DNA from: an uncultured Christensenella sp.
GTDB taxonomy: Bacteria; Bacillota; Clostridia; Christensenellales; Borkfalkiaceae
Assembly: GCA_910579585.1 (NCBI GenBank)
Contig: CAJTVA010000026.1
Location: 1 to 19,587, forward strand
Direction of reading: 5' to 3'
DNA length: 19,587 nucleotides
Below the pieces are notes generated by a model. That model worked only from the letters and a program-made list of their open reading frames with translations. It did no database searches and was not told the origin of the DNA. Position numbers and translations under genes: made by a program. Shown here in pieces: positions 1 to 9,064 of the stretch (position 1 is the first letter of the stretch; every line of letters starts with the position of its first letter).

Positions 1-1030
1 CCACCCCTAAAACGGGCGCTGTCATAGAAAGCACCGACGACATCGCTATTCCGCTACCGAGGAAAGGTATTGCGTAAAGCCCCAAAGACGGGTTAGTGAA
101 AAACATACTCGCCATTCCCAACAGGACAATTACTATCATCAAAGGTCCGATAAACGCAGAAGCTTCTTTAACGTTCTTTGCAAGCGTTGATAAAACCGAG
201 AAGGCGGAAATCATAACGAGGACTATGGAAATTATTATTCCCAGCAACATAAAGTAAGTGCCCGCGCCGTACGAAACCGCGCCGAGATTAATCAACCCGC
301 CCGACAGCTTCGGAAGCGACAGGATAACGCCTAAACAGCTTACAAGTCCGCTCAGCACTGCATAGCACGACAGACTTATTACTTTGCCTATGACGATTTC
401 TATGCGCTTTACGGGGGTTATAAGCATCGTCGCCATCGTCCCCCTCTCCTTTTCACCCGCTATGGATTCGGGCGCGACGGACATGCACGACGAAGCTAAA
501 AGCGAGAACATTAAAAGAGGTATAAGCATTGCAATAAGGCTTGTAGCCTGCTCGTCGGCTTCAACCAAGTCGAAAACTTCGCTTTGCGTTGAATTTATTG
601 TGAACGCGTTTAATCCGCTCAATATCTGCGTTGCCAGCGAATAGCCTGCAAGCGAAGTATTATTTGAAGAATTATAATAAATTCTGACTTCGGGCTTCAT
701 ATTTTCGGCATCGGACGAAAAGTTAACAAATTCTAAAACTACGTCCAAACTACCGTCGATCACGCTTTGTTTAGCCTCTTTTGCGCTTTCAAATTCTTTA
801 AATTCAAACGTCTGCGCAAAACCGCCATCGAATTCGTCCGGTATAACTTCTGCGTAGGCGGTGAATTTATATTCGGGGTCAATCGGCGGAGAGGAGTTTT
901 CCATTACCGTGCCGAGAAGCGTATAAAGACAGAAAATCAGTAATCCGGGCAGAAAAATCATAAGTATCATCCTTCTGTCCTTAAAAAAGCGGTTGAACTC
1001 CTTTTTTACTATCAAAAGAACGTTTTTCAT
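1..1030 (-). CDS. ABC-2 type transporter permease, NatB-like (3' end cut by window edge)
   Basis: I translated the minus strand from ATG at 1030 and found 343 codons without a stop up to the left edge, so the C-terminus is missing. The protein starts with a short basic segment and a membrane helix (about residues 21-42). A soluble region of roughly 120 residues, predicted outside the cell, follows; then hydrophobic helices begin near residue 163. The motif GEKERGTMATML at 192-203 is the hallmark of NatB/ABC-2 permeases (family consensus EKERGT). It should form the membrane channel of an exporter with the ATPase encoded just upstream. Its ATG overlaps the ATPase stop codon as ATGA, so translation is probably coupled. 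NatB of B. subtilis exports sodium; the substrate here cannot be read from sequence, and peptide or drug export is equally possible. Confidence 0.9.
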   Translation of the reverse strand, partial: MKNVLLIVKKEFNRFFKDRRMILMIFLPGLLIFCLYTLLGTVMENSSPPIDPEYKFTAYAEVIPDEFDGGFAQTFEFKEFESAKEAKQSVIDGSLDVVLEFVNFSSDAENMKPEVRIYYNSSNNTSLAGYSLATQILSGLNAFTINSTQSEVFDLVEADEQATSLIAMLIPLLMFSLLASSCMSVAPESIAGEKERGTMATMLITPVKRIEIVIGKVISLSCYAVLSGLVSCLGVILSLPKLSGGLINLGAVSYGAGTYFMLLGIIISIVLVMISAFSVLSTLAKNVKEASAFIGPLMIVIVLLGMASMFFTNPSLGLYAIPFLGSGIAMSSVLSMTAPVLGV

Positions 1031-1800
1031 ATTTTTTCACCCGTCACCTTTTCATATAGACCGAAAAAAGTGTCCTCAAGATTTTTCTCTTTGGTCAAGT
1101 TTTCAAGCGTATCTATTGCGGCAAGTTTGCCGTCAATCAGTATACCCACCCTGTCGCAAAGCTTTTCCACAAGACTGAATATGTGCGTGGAAAGAATTAT
1201 CGTCTTTCCGTCGGTGCGAAGCTCTTGCAAAAAGTCGGTGACAACGCGCGCGGTAAGCACGTCGAGCCCGTTAGTCGGCTCATCGAAAATTATGAATTCC
1301 GGGTCGTGCGCAATTGATACGACCAGCGCGACTTTCTGCTTCATACCCGTAGACAGATTGCCGTACTTCTCGCCCTGAAATTTATCTATTCCGAATTTCG
1401 CGAATAGGCGCGCTCTTCTTTCTGCGGTAACGCTTTTTTCTACGCCGTATAGTCCGCTGAAAAAGTCGAAAAGATATGCGGGTGTGAAAGTGTCTTCAAG
1501 CTTCAATTCGCTGGTTAAAAAGCCTATTTTTTTGCGGACTTCCTGCTCTTCGGTAACAACGCTTTTTTCGCATATGTACGCATTGCCGCCGTCGGGCTTA
1601 ATCAGAGTTGCAAGCATTCTCAAAGTTGTGGTTTTGCCTGCGCCGTTCGGACCTAAAAGCCCGAAAATTTCGCCTCTGTAAGCAGTGAACGAAAGGTCGT
1701 TTACCGCAATTTTAATCGACGGTCCATCGACCTTTTTAAAAAGTTTGTTAGGGCATTTAAAGGACTTTTTTAGCCCCTCTACCCTTAAAATTTCTTCCAT
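1027..1800 (-). CDS. ABC transporter ATP-binding protein, NatA-like
   Basis: This 257-residue protein is a complete ABC ATPase. Walker A GPNGAGKTT is at 50-58, the signature LSTGMKQK at 149-156, Walker B FIIFDEP at 169-175 and the H-loop histidine (STH) at 206. It hydrolyses ATP on the cytoplasmic face to power the NatB-like permease encoded next, with which it overlaps by 4 bases (ATGA). A short insert at residues 15-30, before the first beta strands are complete, is typical of NatA-type subunits. A GCGAGGAAG ribosome binding site precedes the ATG. A perfect-consensus promoter lies 30-58 bases upstream, so the pair is transcribed independently of uppP. No regulator gene of the GntR or two-component type is adjacent, although such exporters often have one. 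The family call is secure and the transported substrate unknown. Confidence 0.95.
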   Translation of the reverse strand: MEEILRVEGLKKSFKCPNKLFKKVDGPSIKIAVNDLSFTAYRGEIFGLLGPNGAGKTTTLRMLATLIKPDGGNAYICEKSVVTEEQEVRKKIGFLTSELKLEDTFTPAYLFDFFSGLYGVEKSVTAERRARLFAKFGIDKFQGEKYGNLSTGMKQKVALVVSIAHDPEFIIFDEPTNGLDVLTARVVTDFLQELRTDGKTIILSTHIFSLVEKLCDRVGILIDGKLAAIDTLENLTKEKNLEDTFFGLYEKVTGEKI

Positions 1801-1829
1801 AACTTCCTCGCTAAATAATTCGTACTGTT

Positions 1830-1858
1830 ATTATATAATAGACACAGTTATATGTCAA
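1830..1858 (-). promoter_or_regulatory. Sigma-A promoter of the NatAB-like operon
   Basis: On the minus strand TTGACA (1858-1853) and TATAAT (1835-1830) are separated by 17 bp, a perfect match to the vegetative consensus. It lies 30 bases ahead of the ATPase ATG and directly after the uppP terminator. The -10 region is embedded in the palindrome TATTATATAATA (1829-1840), flanked by ACTGT on one side and ACAGT on the other, which might bind a regulator. Confidence 0.85.
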
Positions 1859-1864
1859 GAATTT

Positions 1865-1897
1865 TGAACATAAAAAAAGCGGCTTGAAAGCCGCCCT
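1865..1897 (-). terminator. Rho-independent terminator after uppP
   Basis: Read on the minus strand, GCGGCTT and AAGCCGC form a stem around a very short loop (hairpin about 1879-1894), followed at once by a run of seven T (1872-1878). It starts a few bases after the uppP stop codon and ends the lipoprotein-uppP transcript before the NatAB promoter. Confidence 0.85.
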
Positions 1898-1899
1898 TA

Positions 1900-2718
1900 T
1901 TATGCGTTAAATACAGTAAAATGAAGTACAAGACTGGTTATTGAGATAATCACAAGATAAAGACTGAACCACTTATAGTTAGCTTTTTTGATAATTTTAA
2001 GCATAACCTTGATTGCGAAAAGCCCTGCGATTGCGGAAATTATAAAGCCGAGTGCAACGCTCCAACCAAGTGTCGCGCCGTAGTCGGTGAAATTTTGCTG
2101 AATTTCGCCTTTATACAGCCCCAACACGAGTTCTACCAAGAACCCGCCCAAAATGATGGGGATACTCATTAGAAACGAGAATTTAGCAACGTCCTCACTG
2201 TTACAGCCCGCAAGGGTACCGGCGCATATTGTGGAGCCGCTTCTAGATATTCCTGGAAGCACCGCAAACGCTTGGGCAACGCCCATAGGAACAGTCGTCT
2301 TTATGCAAAGCGGCAGGACGTTGACACGGCGCTTTGCCACCATTTCGGTGACGAAAAGCAACGCCGCGGTAACAAGGAAAAATACGCAAAGGACAATCCC
2401 CACGCAATTACGCGCAAGCAGAATTTCGTCAAGCCCGCAAAATTCTATTACAACCCCCACCACCGCTGCGGGTATGGTTGCAAGCACCAAAAGCCCGAGG
2501 GTTTTAAAAGGTTTTTTAAATAGGGCGATTATGTCTTTCCAGAATATCACACACACAGCAACGAGAGTGCCTAGGTGTAATATAAGCGTAAAGAACATTA
2601 CGTCCGCATCGGTATTGAAAATCGCGTTGAAGAACGCTATGTGCCCCGATGACGATACGGGTAAAAACTCAGTCAATCCCTGCACTAAGCCGAGAATTGC
2701 CGCCTGCCATATTTCCAT
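1900..2718 (-). CDS. uppP: Undecaprenyl-diphosphatase UppP (BacA family)
   Basis: This 272-residue polytopic membrane protein removes one phosphate from undecaprenyl pyrophosphate, recycling the lipid carrier used for peptidoglycan and other surface polymers; extra copies give bacitracin resistance in many species. The two family motifs are present: QGLTEFLPVSSSGH at 13-26, with the catalytic Glu17 and His26, and LPGISRSGST at 154-163, with Arg159. Length and about eight hydrophobic helices match the family. The ATG lies 9 bases after the stop of the lipoprotein gene, and the AAGGG ribosome binding site overlaps that stop (TAAGGG), so the two are cotranscribed and probably translationally coupled. 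Cell-envelope function fits both the foldase-like lipoprotein upstream and the outward-facing active site. Confidence 0.97.
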   Translation of the reverse strand: MEIWQAAILGLVQGLTEFLPVSSSGHIAFFNAIFNTDADVMFFTLILHLGTLVAVCVIFWKDIIALFKKPFKTLGLLVLATIPAAVVGVVIEFCGLDEILLARNCVGIVLCVFFLVTAALLFVTEMVAKRRVNVLPLCIKTTVPMGVAQAFAVLPGISRSGSTICAGTLAGCNSEDVAKFSFLMSIPIILGGFLVELVLGLYKGEIQQNFTDYGATLGWSVALGFIISAIAGLFAIKVMLKIIKKANYKWFSLYLVIISITSLVLHFTVFNA

Positions 2719-2727
2719 ATATTGCCC

Positions 2728-4935
2728 TTACTGTTTGTCAAGGTCCAATAAATTCTGATACCTGGACTGATACTTCGTTACGGTTGCATCACCTTTCAGA
2801 TTCGTTAAAATCTTATCTTTCTTGGTAGTGGTTATGTTGGAGATAGCCGAGCTTTTGAACCACTCGTAGAACATATTTTCGAACGTGCCTTCGACGTCGA
2901 TATTTGCCGCCCACTGAGGGTCATATTGGTTGCCTTCGTCAAACGTATAAGTGACGTAGATTAAGTGCCAGCCGTAGTCGCCCGCGCAGACGTAATACGT
3001 GCCTGCTCCTTTGTTTACCGCTTCGTGCGCGATGTGCTCGAACTCCTTAATATAGCTCGTGTCGCCTGCCTGCACCGAATAGCCGAGATACTGCGAAAGC
3101 ACGCCCGTGTCGGTAGTATAAGCGTATTGAAGCTCGTTTACGGCGCTTAAAACCTTATACTGTGCGCTATCTTTATTTAAAAGATTAGTTCTGTTGTAAG
3201 CTTCACCTTTCTTTTCGCCGAAGTCAACAGTACCGCTTGCGTAAACGAAATTGGAATAGTCGATTAAATACTTACCGTTCACCTTATCGTTTTTGTAAAG
3301 GTTCTGTCCGTCATCTTCAATCGCCTTGCCGTAGTTTTCCGTCTTGCTCGTGCTTGCAGTACAACCGCTTACGTAATTAATATAAGCTTCGAACTCTTTG
3401 AGCATATCGTCGATATCGAGCTTGTTGGGGATAAGAAGATAATCGTCGTCCTTTTCGATAACGGTGCCGTTATAGGGGTAACGACCGTCGTATCTTTCAA
3501 GCGCCTCGTACTTGTCGGGGCTGGAAATGTTGTTTTCAAAGAAAAGCCAATCGCTGTTTTTGCCGTTATTGTAATATTCGATACCGCTGTCTGCGGCATT
3601 AAAAGCGTACTCCGTTTCGCCGTTGAACCAAGCCGCGCGCTGGTCGGTGGTTTTGATACCTTTTAACAGGTTGTTTCTTGCAACGTAGTACTCGGGCTTA
3701 TAGCCGCCGTCGAGGTTGCTGTCGGCGTAGCGTGCCTGAAGCTCTTTTAAATCGTCGTTCTGCGTTTCGCTGAACGGAAGCAAAATATTGTAAACGAAAC
3801 CGTACTTGCCGCCATTCTCGGTTTCAGGCGCATAGAGCACGAAATTTGTGTCCGACATAGAATCGATTGCGGACGAAAAGCTTGATTCTTCCGAATAGCT
3901 TTCGGTCTGGGAACCGAGCTTATCCTGATATACCGACCCGATAAGGTTATACTTGCCCGCTTCGAGTTCTGCATCAAGCTCTTTTAAAAGGTTGTCAATC
4001 TCGTCCTCATAAATCTCGTAATACTTGTTTATAACGCACTGTTCGAGCTGGGTGACGTATTCGTCACGGATATATTTAAGGTCGCGAACGTTGCGCAGGT
4101 CCTCAACTTTGGTGTCGACCAAGTCGTAGGACGACGAAGCAAGACCGGAAATGAACCGCCTGTACGCCTTTCTGCGGGTTTCGACTGACGTGCCGTCAAG
4201 CGCGTCTTTTTTGTATGCGCCGCTCTCGTCTAGCGAATAGCCCGCATAACCCGTGTAGATATTGTAGTCGAGTTCGATTTTGCCGTCGGCGCCCTCTTTC
4301 TGGGGGAAATAGTCCTCTTGCTCGGTGTCAACTCCGCCGGGGGCGATGCGGGTATCGGTGCCCGAGGATGAATCTTCTTCGTCTAAAATCTCCTTCTCCC
4401 TAGAATCGATTGCAGAGTTTATTGTTGAGCGTAGGTTGTATTCCGCAGTCAGAACCTCTTTGCTGTCCGCGCCCAAAAGATACTCGTACTTGGCAGCTTC
4501 ACCGCCGTTTTCCTCAGCTTCGAGATATTCTTTAAGGGCGTTCGGCTCGTAACCCAGCGCACTGTTTTCGTTGGTGGCTTTGTCCATTAACAGGTACATC
4601 GTCGAATACTGGACGAGAACTGCGTTTTCAACAAGCACATCTAAAATCAGGTTGAAAGTGTCCGCATAGGAATAATCGTAATTCTGAACGTAGGTGTAGT
4701 AATAGTTTATAAAGTATGTCATCATCTCGCGTTTTATGATAGTCGACGAGCCGACGGCGTCGGAATAACTTGCAAGTTCCTTGTCAAAAGACGCCGCTTT
4801 GGAAATATCGACTTCCGCAACGACCTGATTCATATCCGCCGCAGGGTTTGACGAAACAAGCGAACAACCGCCGAACGTTGCGGCAAGCGCAACCGACGAT
4901 GCAATAACTCCGCATACAATACTTTTCTTTTTCAT
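2728..4935 (-). CDS. Large lipoprotein with SurA/PrsA-like foldase architecture and a degenerate parvulin domain
   Basis: The 735-residue product has a lysine-rich lipoprotein signal peptide ending at Cys24 (TFGGC; Phe at -3 is a weak lipobox). A helical region at about 63-120 resembles the SurA/PrsA N-terminal chaperone domain. Near the C-terminus, residues about 600-662 look like the second half of a parvulin (PpiC) domain: a TDTGV turn, a YIKEFEHIAHEA helix and the closing strand GWHLIYV, matching the family ending GYHIIKV. The first parvulin strand with its usual active-site His is not recognisable, so peptidyl-prolyl isomerase activity may be lost. The middle is long, Asp/Ser/Tyr-rich and unusual; PrsA proteins are commonly about 300 residues. 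Likely role: folding of secreted proteins at the outer membrane surface. It has its own promoter after mfd and precedes uppP by 9 bases. Ribosome binding site GGAG, 8 bases before the ATG. Confidence 0.75.
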   Translation of the reverse strand: MKKKSIVCGVIASSVALAATFGGCSLVSSNPAADMNQVVAEVDISKAASFDKELASYSDAVGSSTIIKREMMTYFINYYYTYVQNYDYSYADTFNLILDVLVENAVLVQYSTMYLLMDKATNENSALGYEPNALKEYLEAEENGGEAAKYEYLLGADSKEVLTAEYNLRSTINSAIDSREKEILDEEDSSSGTDTRIAPGGVDTEQEDYFPQKEGADGKIELDYNIYTGYAGYSLDESGAYKKDALDGTSVETRRKAYRRFISGLASSSYDLVDTKVEDLRNVRDLKYIRDEYVTQLEQCVINKYYEIYEDEIDNLLKELDAELEAGKYNLIGSVYQDKLGSQTESYSEESSFSSAIDSMSDTNFVLYAPETENGGKYGFVYNILLPFSETQNDDLKELQARYADSNLDGGYKPEYYVARNNLLKGIKTTDQRAAWFNGETEYAFNAADSGIEYYNNGKNSDWLFFENNISSPDKYEALERYDGRYPYNGTVIEKDDDYLLIPNKLDIDDMLKEFEAYINYVSGCTASTSKTENYGKAIEDDGQNLYKNDKVNGKYLIDYSNFVYASGTVDFGEKKGEAYNRTNLLNKDSAQYKVLSAVNELQYAYTTDTGVLSQYLGYSVQAGDTSYIKEFEHIAHEAVNKGAGTYYVCAGDYGWHLIYVTYTFDEGNQYDPQWAANIDVEGTFENMFYEWFKSSAISNITTTKKDKILTNLKGDATVTKYQSRYQNLLDLDKQ

Positions 4936-4980
4936 AAATTTTGCTCCGAAAATTAAGTGCTTTAAAAAAATCTAAATACT

Positions 4981-5009
4981 ATTATATAGCAACAAAAGTA
5001 AATTAGCAA
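4981..5009 (-). promoter_or_regulatory. Probable sigma-A promoter for the lipoprotein-uppP operon
   Basis: On the minus strand TTGCTA (5009-5004) and TATAAT (4986-4981) are separated by 17 bp, within the 80-base gap immediately after the mfd stop codon. The transcript would have a leader of about 40 bases that contains a run of seven T (4964-4970 in complement) without a convincing hairpin. There is no terminator after mfd, so readthrough from mfd is also possible. Confidence 0.7.
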
Positions 5010-5015
5010 ACGATT

Positions 5016-8000
5016 TTACTCTAAACTGAGTGCAAATTTAAGAAATTTGGTCATATCGAGCATAGTTTTTGCGGGCGAAAAGCGCGGCGGAAAGATAACA
5101 AGCGGGGCTTTCGCCATTGAAAGCTTGACGCTTTTTCCGTATTTTTCGAGCGCGCTCTGAAGCCTGCCGTCGTTTAAGGCGTTTATCGAGGGCAGTTCCA
5201 ACGCGCCCTCCTTGCCGTCTACGCTTATCTTTTTTACGTTGAATTTCGACGCAAACGATTTCAATACGGCGATTATAAGAAGGTTTAAAACCTCGTCGGG
5301 CATAGGACCGAAATTGTCCTCGATGGAAAGGCACACACGCTTATAGTCCTCAACGGAGCGGATTTCTGCAATCTGCTTATAACAGTCCAACCTGCCCGCA
5401 CTGCTTTCAATATACGTTTCGGGAATATACGCCGTCGCCTTGACGTCGAGTTCGGTGGAAAGCTGTTTGTCGCCGGTCAATTCTTCCTTTAAAAGCTTTG
5501 AGTAAAGCTCGTAACCGACCTTATCCATATGCCCGTGCTGTTCGGCGCCGAGGACGTTGCCCGCACCGCGGATTTCGAGGTCGCGCATAGCGATTTTGAA
5601 GCCCGAGCCGAGCTCGGTAAACCGCATAATGGCTTTTAAACGCTCTGTCGCGTCGCTTGTCAAAACCTTCGACGGCTTGAACGTGAAGTACGCTTGCGCA
5701 AGCCGCGACCCCCTGCCTACTCTTCCCCTCAGCTGATAGAGTTGGGAAATTCCAAGACGGTCGGCGTCGATAACGATAATCGTGTTAGCGTTGGGCAGGT
5801 CTATGCCGTTTTCTATAATCGTCGTAGTAACCAAAACGTTCTTGTCGCCGCGGTAAAACGAAAACACCGCGTTTTCGAGGACGTCCCTGTCCATTCTGCC
5901 GTGAGCATAGGTAACTTTCGCTTCGGGGATAATCTCGGCAATTCTGCCAGCGAACGAGGATATACTCTCGACGCGGTTGTACAGGATAAAAACCTGACCC
6001 CCGCGCGAAATCTCGCGTATGCACGCGTCGCGAATTAAGGTTTCGTTCTCTTCAACGACGTAAGTCTGAACTGGCAACCTTTTAAGCGGCGGGGTGTTTA
6101 TGGTGGAAATATCGCGTATACCCGCCAGCGACATATGCAAAGTTCTGGGTATGGGCGTCGCCGTCATCGTCAGGCAGTCGATATTTTTTTTGACGTTTTT
6201 AATCTTTTCTTTGTGCTCGACGCCGAAGCGCTGTTCTTCGTCGAGGACGAGTAGCCCCAAATCGCAAAATTTGACGTCGCTCGATAAAAGCCTGTGCGTG
6301 CCGATTATAAGGTCGATATTGCCCTCTTCCAGTTCCTTTAAAATTTTCGCCTGCTGTGCGGGAGTCTTGAAGCGGTTCAAAGCCTCAACTCTAACGCCAA
6401 ACTCTTTAAAACGTTCGAGGGCGGTCCTGAAATGCTGTTCGGAAAGAACGGTGCTCGGGCACATAATCGCCGCCTGCTTCCCGCCCAAAACGCACAGGTA
6501 AACCGCGCGGAGCGCGACCTCGGTCTTGCCGTAGCCGACATCGCCGCAAAGGAGTCTGTCCATAACCTTTTCCGAGCACATATCCGCCTTAATCTCTTCA
6601 ATCGAGGAAAGCTGGTCGGGCGTTTCTTCGTATGAAAACGCGTCCTCGAACTCCTGCATCATAACAGTATTTTCGGGGAAGCGGAAACCGTGCTTCGCGC
6701 TTCTTTCTGCGTACAGCTCCTTTAAATCGAAAGCAAGCTTTTTAATTGACTGCTTTACCCGCTCTTTGACCCTTTCGAAGTCCGCCCCGCCGATTTTGGA
6801 AAGCGCGGGGCTTGCGTCACCGACGTATTTCGAAAGGACGTCCATCTGCTCGACGGGCACGTAAAGCGTATCGCCGCCCTTGTATTCGATTGCAAGGTAT
6901 TCCTTTATTCCGTCGGTGGTTTCGATTTTCTTCGTGCCCGTGATTTTGCCTATACCGTGTTTTTCGTGCACGCAGAAGTCGCCTATCTCTGGCGCGACGA
7001 ACATATCGCCGCGGCGCTTTTTTATTCGCTTTGTTACGGATTTCGTGTAAATGTCGCCGCTACCGATTATCGCGAGCTTGCTTTCGTGCAAAATCAACCC
7101 GTGCGGCAATTCTTCGCTGGTTACCGAAACTCCGTGCAACGCTTGCAACCTGTCGGGCACGGGGTAAACGGGCAGATACTCGTCCGAAAGAACCGAAGAG
7201 AGCTTTTCGTATCTCTGCAAATTGCCAGTAAACGCAAGCACACGATACCCGTTCGAAAGCCAGCCTTTCACATCGGTTACAAGTTGCGGCAGAGCGTTCA
7301 AATACGACGGCGCGGGAGTGGCGCGGAAGTCGTAGGTCTTCAAAGGTCTGAAAAACGCGGTTGACAAAGTAAAGGTTTGCAGCGCAAGGCACCTGAACTT
7401 TTTAAAGCCATCTTTCATAACCACAGGCGGTATAAGCTGGTTTTGTGAAAAGCCGAATGCTTCGCCGCCCTTTTTCAGGTCGGCAACACGCTCGGAATGC
7501 TCTTTATAGAGCCCCTCCATTCTGTCGTTTATACTCTTGCACTCGTCGAAGATAATTAAAGCGTTTTCGTCCGTTAAATCGAATATATTACGGGCGCAAC
7601 CGAGTAACGGAGCCAAAAACGAAGCGCCCGAAAATACAGCGCTTTCAGCCAGTTTTTCGGCTATTTCTACCGCGATGTTTTTAGCCCTTTCATAGGCCTT
7701 GACGTTCGGTGCTTTCTTCGCCTCTGCGTTCAGCTCGCCGATAATTTTATCTTTTTCTTCGGGCAATATCGTTATATCCGTTGCGGCGACGACCGAAACC
7801 GAACGCACTTCCTGCAATCTTTCGCCGCTTACCGAGTCGAACGGGCGGATTTTTTCGACCGTGTCGCCGAAGAAATCGATTCTTACGGGGTTTTCAGAAT
7901 TTACGGGAAAAACCTCTAAAATATCGCCGCGAACTGCGAAGCAACCCCGCGTATCTGCGGCATATTCGCGGGTGTAACCCATTTTTACAAGCTTTTGGGG

Positions 8001-8429
8001 CAAGGACGAATAGTCATAATCTTCCCCCGTTTTGAAGTCTATAACTTCGATTTTCGCAGGAAAAAGCTGCATTACCGCTTCGATATCCGCAACCACGCAG
8101 TCCGCCCCGTCAAGCATACCGTGTATTGCCGAGATGCGGCGATACACTGCGTCCTTTGACAGCGCGTCTTTATAAAGTATAACCTCGTCCTTAGCAGGCA
8201 GAAGCACACAGTTTTTGCCGCTTAAAACCGAAATAGACGCGTATGCTTTCTGCGCTGCGGTACTGTCCGCGGCAATATACAGTATTTTTTGTCCGGGTAG
8301 CGTGGAAATCAGATATTTGTGCGCGTCGGACAAGCCAAAAGCCGCCGTCGGCGTGCCGAGGCGGATATCGTTTTCAAGCGCGGCGTAATCGCCGCCTAAG
8401 TTTTCAAAAGTGAAAAAATCCTTAATCAA
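5016..8429 (-). CDS. mfd: Transcription-repair coupling factor Mfd
   Basis: The 1137-residue protein removes RNA polymerase stalled at DNA damage and recruits UvrA for nucleotide excision repair. Domains in order: a UvrB-like N-terminal region (about 25-380); the RNA polymerase-interacting domain (about 475-545, starting GDFCVHEKHGIG); the RecG-like motor with Walker A GDVGYGKTE (629-637), DEEQ box (730-733), TATPIPRT (756-763) and QLRGRVGRG motif VI (899-907); the translocation segment RGAGNVLGAEQHGH; and a C-terminal autoinhibitory domain. Length matches the family (about 1150). The start is TTG at 8429 with an AAAGG ribosome binding site 8 bases upstream; no in-frame ATG fits better. It follows pth by 60 bases and is probably cotranscribed with it, as in other Firmicutes. 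B. subtilis has fin between these two genes; it is absent here. Confidence 0.98.
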   Translation of the reverse strand: MIKDFFTFENLGGDYAALENDIRLGTPTAAFGLSDAHKYLISTLPGQKILYIAADSTAAQKAYASISVLSGKNCVLLPAKDEVILYKDALSKDAVYRRISAIHGMLDGADCVVADIEAVMQLFPAKIEVIDFKTGEDYDYSSLPQKLVKMGYTREYAADTRGCFAVRGDILEVFPVNSENPVRIDFFGDTVEKIRPFDSVSGERLQEVRSVSVVAATDITILPEEKDKIIGELNAEAKKAPNVKAYERAKNIAVEIAEKLAESAVFSGASFLAPLLGCARNIFDLTDENALIIFDECKSINDRMEGLYKEHSERVADLKKGGEAFGFSQNQLIPPVVMKDGFKKFRCLALQTFTLSTAFFRPLKTYDFRATPAPSYLNALPQLVTDVKGWLSNGYRVLAFTGNLQRYEKLSSVLSDEYLPVYPVPDRLQALHGVSVTSEELPHGLILHESKLAIIGSGDIYTKSVTKRIKKRRGDMFVAPEIGDFCVHEKHGIGKITGTKKIETTDGIKEYLAIEYKGGDTLYVPVEQMDVLSKYVGDASPALSKIGGADFERVKERVKQSIKKLAFDLKELYAERSAKHGFRFPENTVMMQEFEDAFSYEETPDQLSSIEEIKADMCSEKVMDRLLCGDVGYGKTEVALRAVYLCVLGGKQAAIMCPSTVLSEQHFRTALERFKEFGVRVEALNRFKTPAQQAKILKELEEGNIDLIIGTHRLLSSDVKFCDLGLLVLDEEQRFGVEHKEKIKNVKKNIDCLTMTATPIPRTLHMSLAGIRDISTINTPPLKRLPVQTYVVEENETLIRDACIREISRGGQVFILYNRVESISSFAGRIAEIIPEAKVTYAHGRMDRDVLENAVFSFYRGDKNVLVTTTIIENGIDLPNANTIIVIDADRLGISQLYQLRGRVGRGSRLAQAYFTFKPSKVLTSDATERLKAIMRFTELGSGFKIAMRDLEIRGAGNVLGAEQHGHMDKVGYELYSKLLKEELTGDKQLSTELDVKATAYIPETYIESSAGRLDCYKQIAEIRSVEDYKRVCLSIEDNFGPMPDEVLNLLIIAVLKSFASKFNVKKISVDGKEGALELPSINALNDGRLQSALEKYGKSVKLSMAKAPLVIFPPRFSPAKTMLDMTKFLKFALSLE

Positions 8430-8489
8430 GCGTCTAACCTTTGATAAAAAAGTGCGTTATTTAAGGCATATATGGGGGTCAATGTAATT

Positions 8490-9053
8490 TTAGCCATTGA
8501 ATTTAGTCATTGCGTTTTCAACCGTTTCACCCTTTGCAATAGCGATAGCGGCGTCTGCCGCCCTGCCGCAAGCCTCAATAAAAAGGTCGTAATCAGCGCG
8601 CCGTACTTCGGATAAAACGTAGTTGATTATGGGGATATTGACCTCGCTGTCGCGTATGCCTATTCTTATGCGCGTAAAGTTCTGCGTGCCCGTTTCGGCT
8701 ATTACAGAGCGCATTCCGTTGTGTGTTCCCGCACTGCCGGACGGACGTATTCTTACACTGCCCTTGGGGATATCGTAATCGTCGTAAATTACTATAAGGT
8801 GCGCTTCATCGGTTTTGTACTTTGCAAGCAACTGTTTTACAGCCCTGCCGCTTGCGTTCATATAAGTTACGGGTCGGGCTAAAATAACTTTTTCCCCTCC
8901 CACGTTCGCTTCTGCGGTGAACGCTTCGCATTCTTTTTTCTTGAATTTTACGCCGAGCTTTTCGGCGACTTCCCCAACAGCGATATAGCCCATATTGTGA
9001 AAAGTTTTCATATACTTTTCCTCAGGGTTGCCGAGTCCTACTATTATATACAT
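8490..9053 (-). CDS. pth: Peptidyl-tRNA hydrolase
   Basis: This 187-residue cytoplasmic enzyme hydrolyses the ester bond of peptidyl-tRNAs that drop off the ribosome, freeing tRNA. The fold-defining residues are visible: N-terminal IIVGLGNP at 3-10, catalytic His19 in TFHNMG, Asn66 in TYMNASG, the DDYDIPKG loop near 91-98 carrying the catalytic Asp, and GTHNGMRS near 109-116 with the second Asn. Phe18 replaces the Arg that commonly precedes the catalytic His (TRHN). Length is normal. AAAGG stands 6 bases before the ATG. The gene lies 51 bases downstream of prs, with an intrinsic terminator in between and no obvious promoter, so expression probably depends on readthrough from prs. In B. subtilis the orthologue is spoVC. 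Confidence 0.97.
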   Translation of the reverse strand: MYIIVGLGNPEEKYMKTFHNMGYIAVGEVAEKLGVKFKKKECEAFTAEANVGGEKVILARPVTYMNASGRAVKQLLAKYKTDEAHLIVIYDDYDIPKGSVRIRPSGSAGTHNGMRSVIAETGTQNFTRIRIGIRDSEVNIPIINYVLSEVRRADYDLFIEACGRAADAAIAIAKGETVENAMTKFNG

Positions 9054-9064
9054 ACCTTACCTTT

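Noticed and set aside
2153..2758. A 201-codon open frame on the plus strand opposite uppP.
   Set aside because: It is antisense to uppP, lacks any domain or initiation signal and has a composition typical of a shadow frame.
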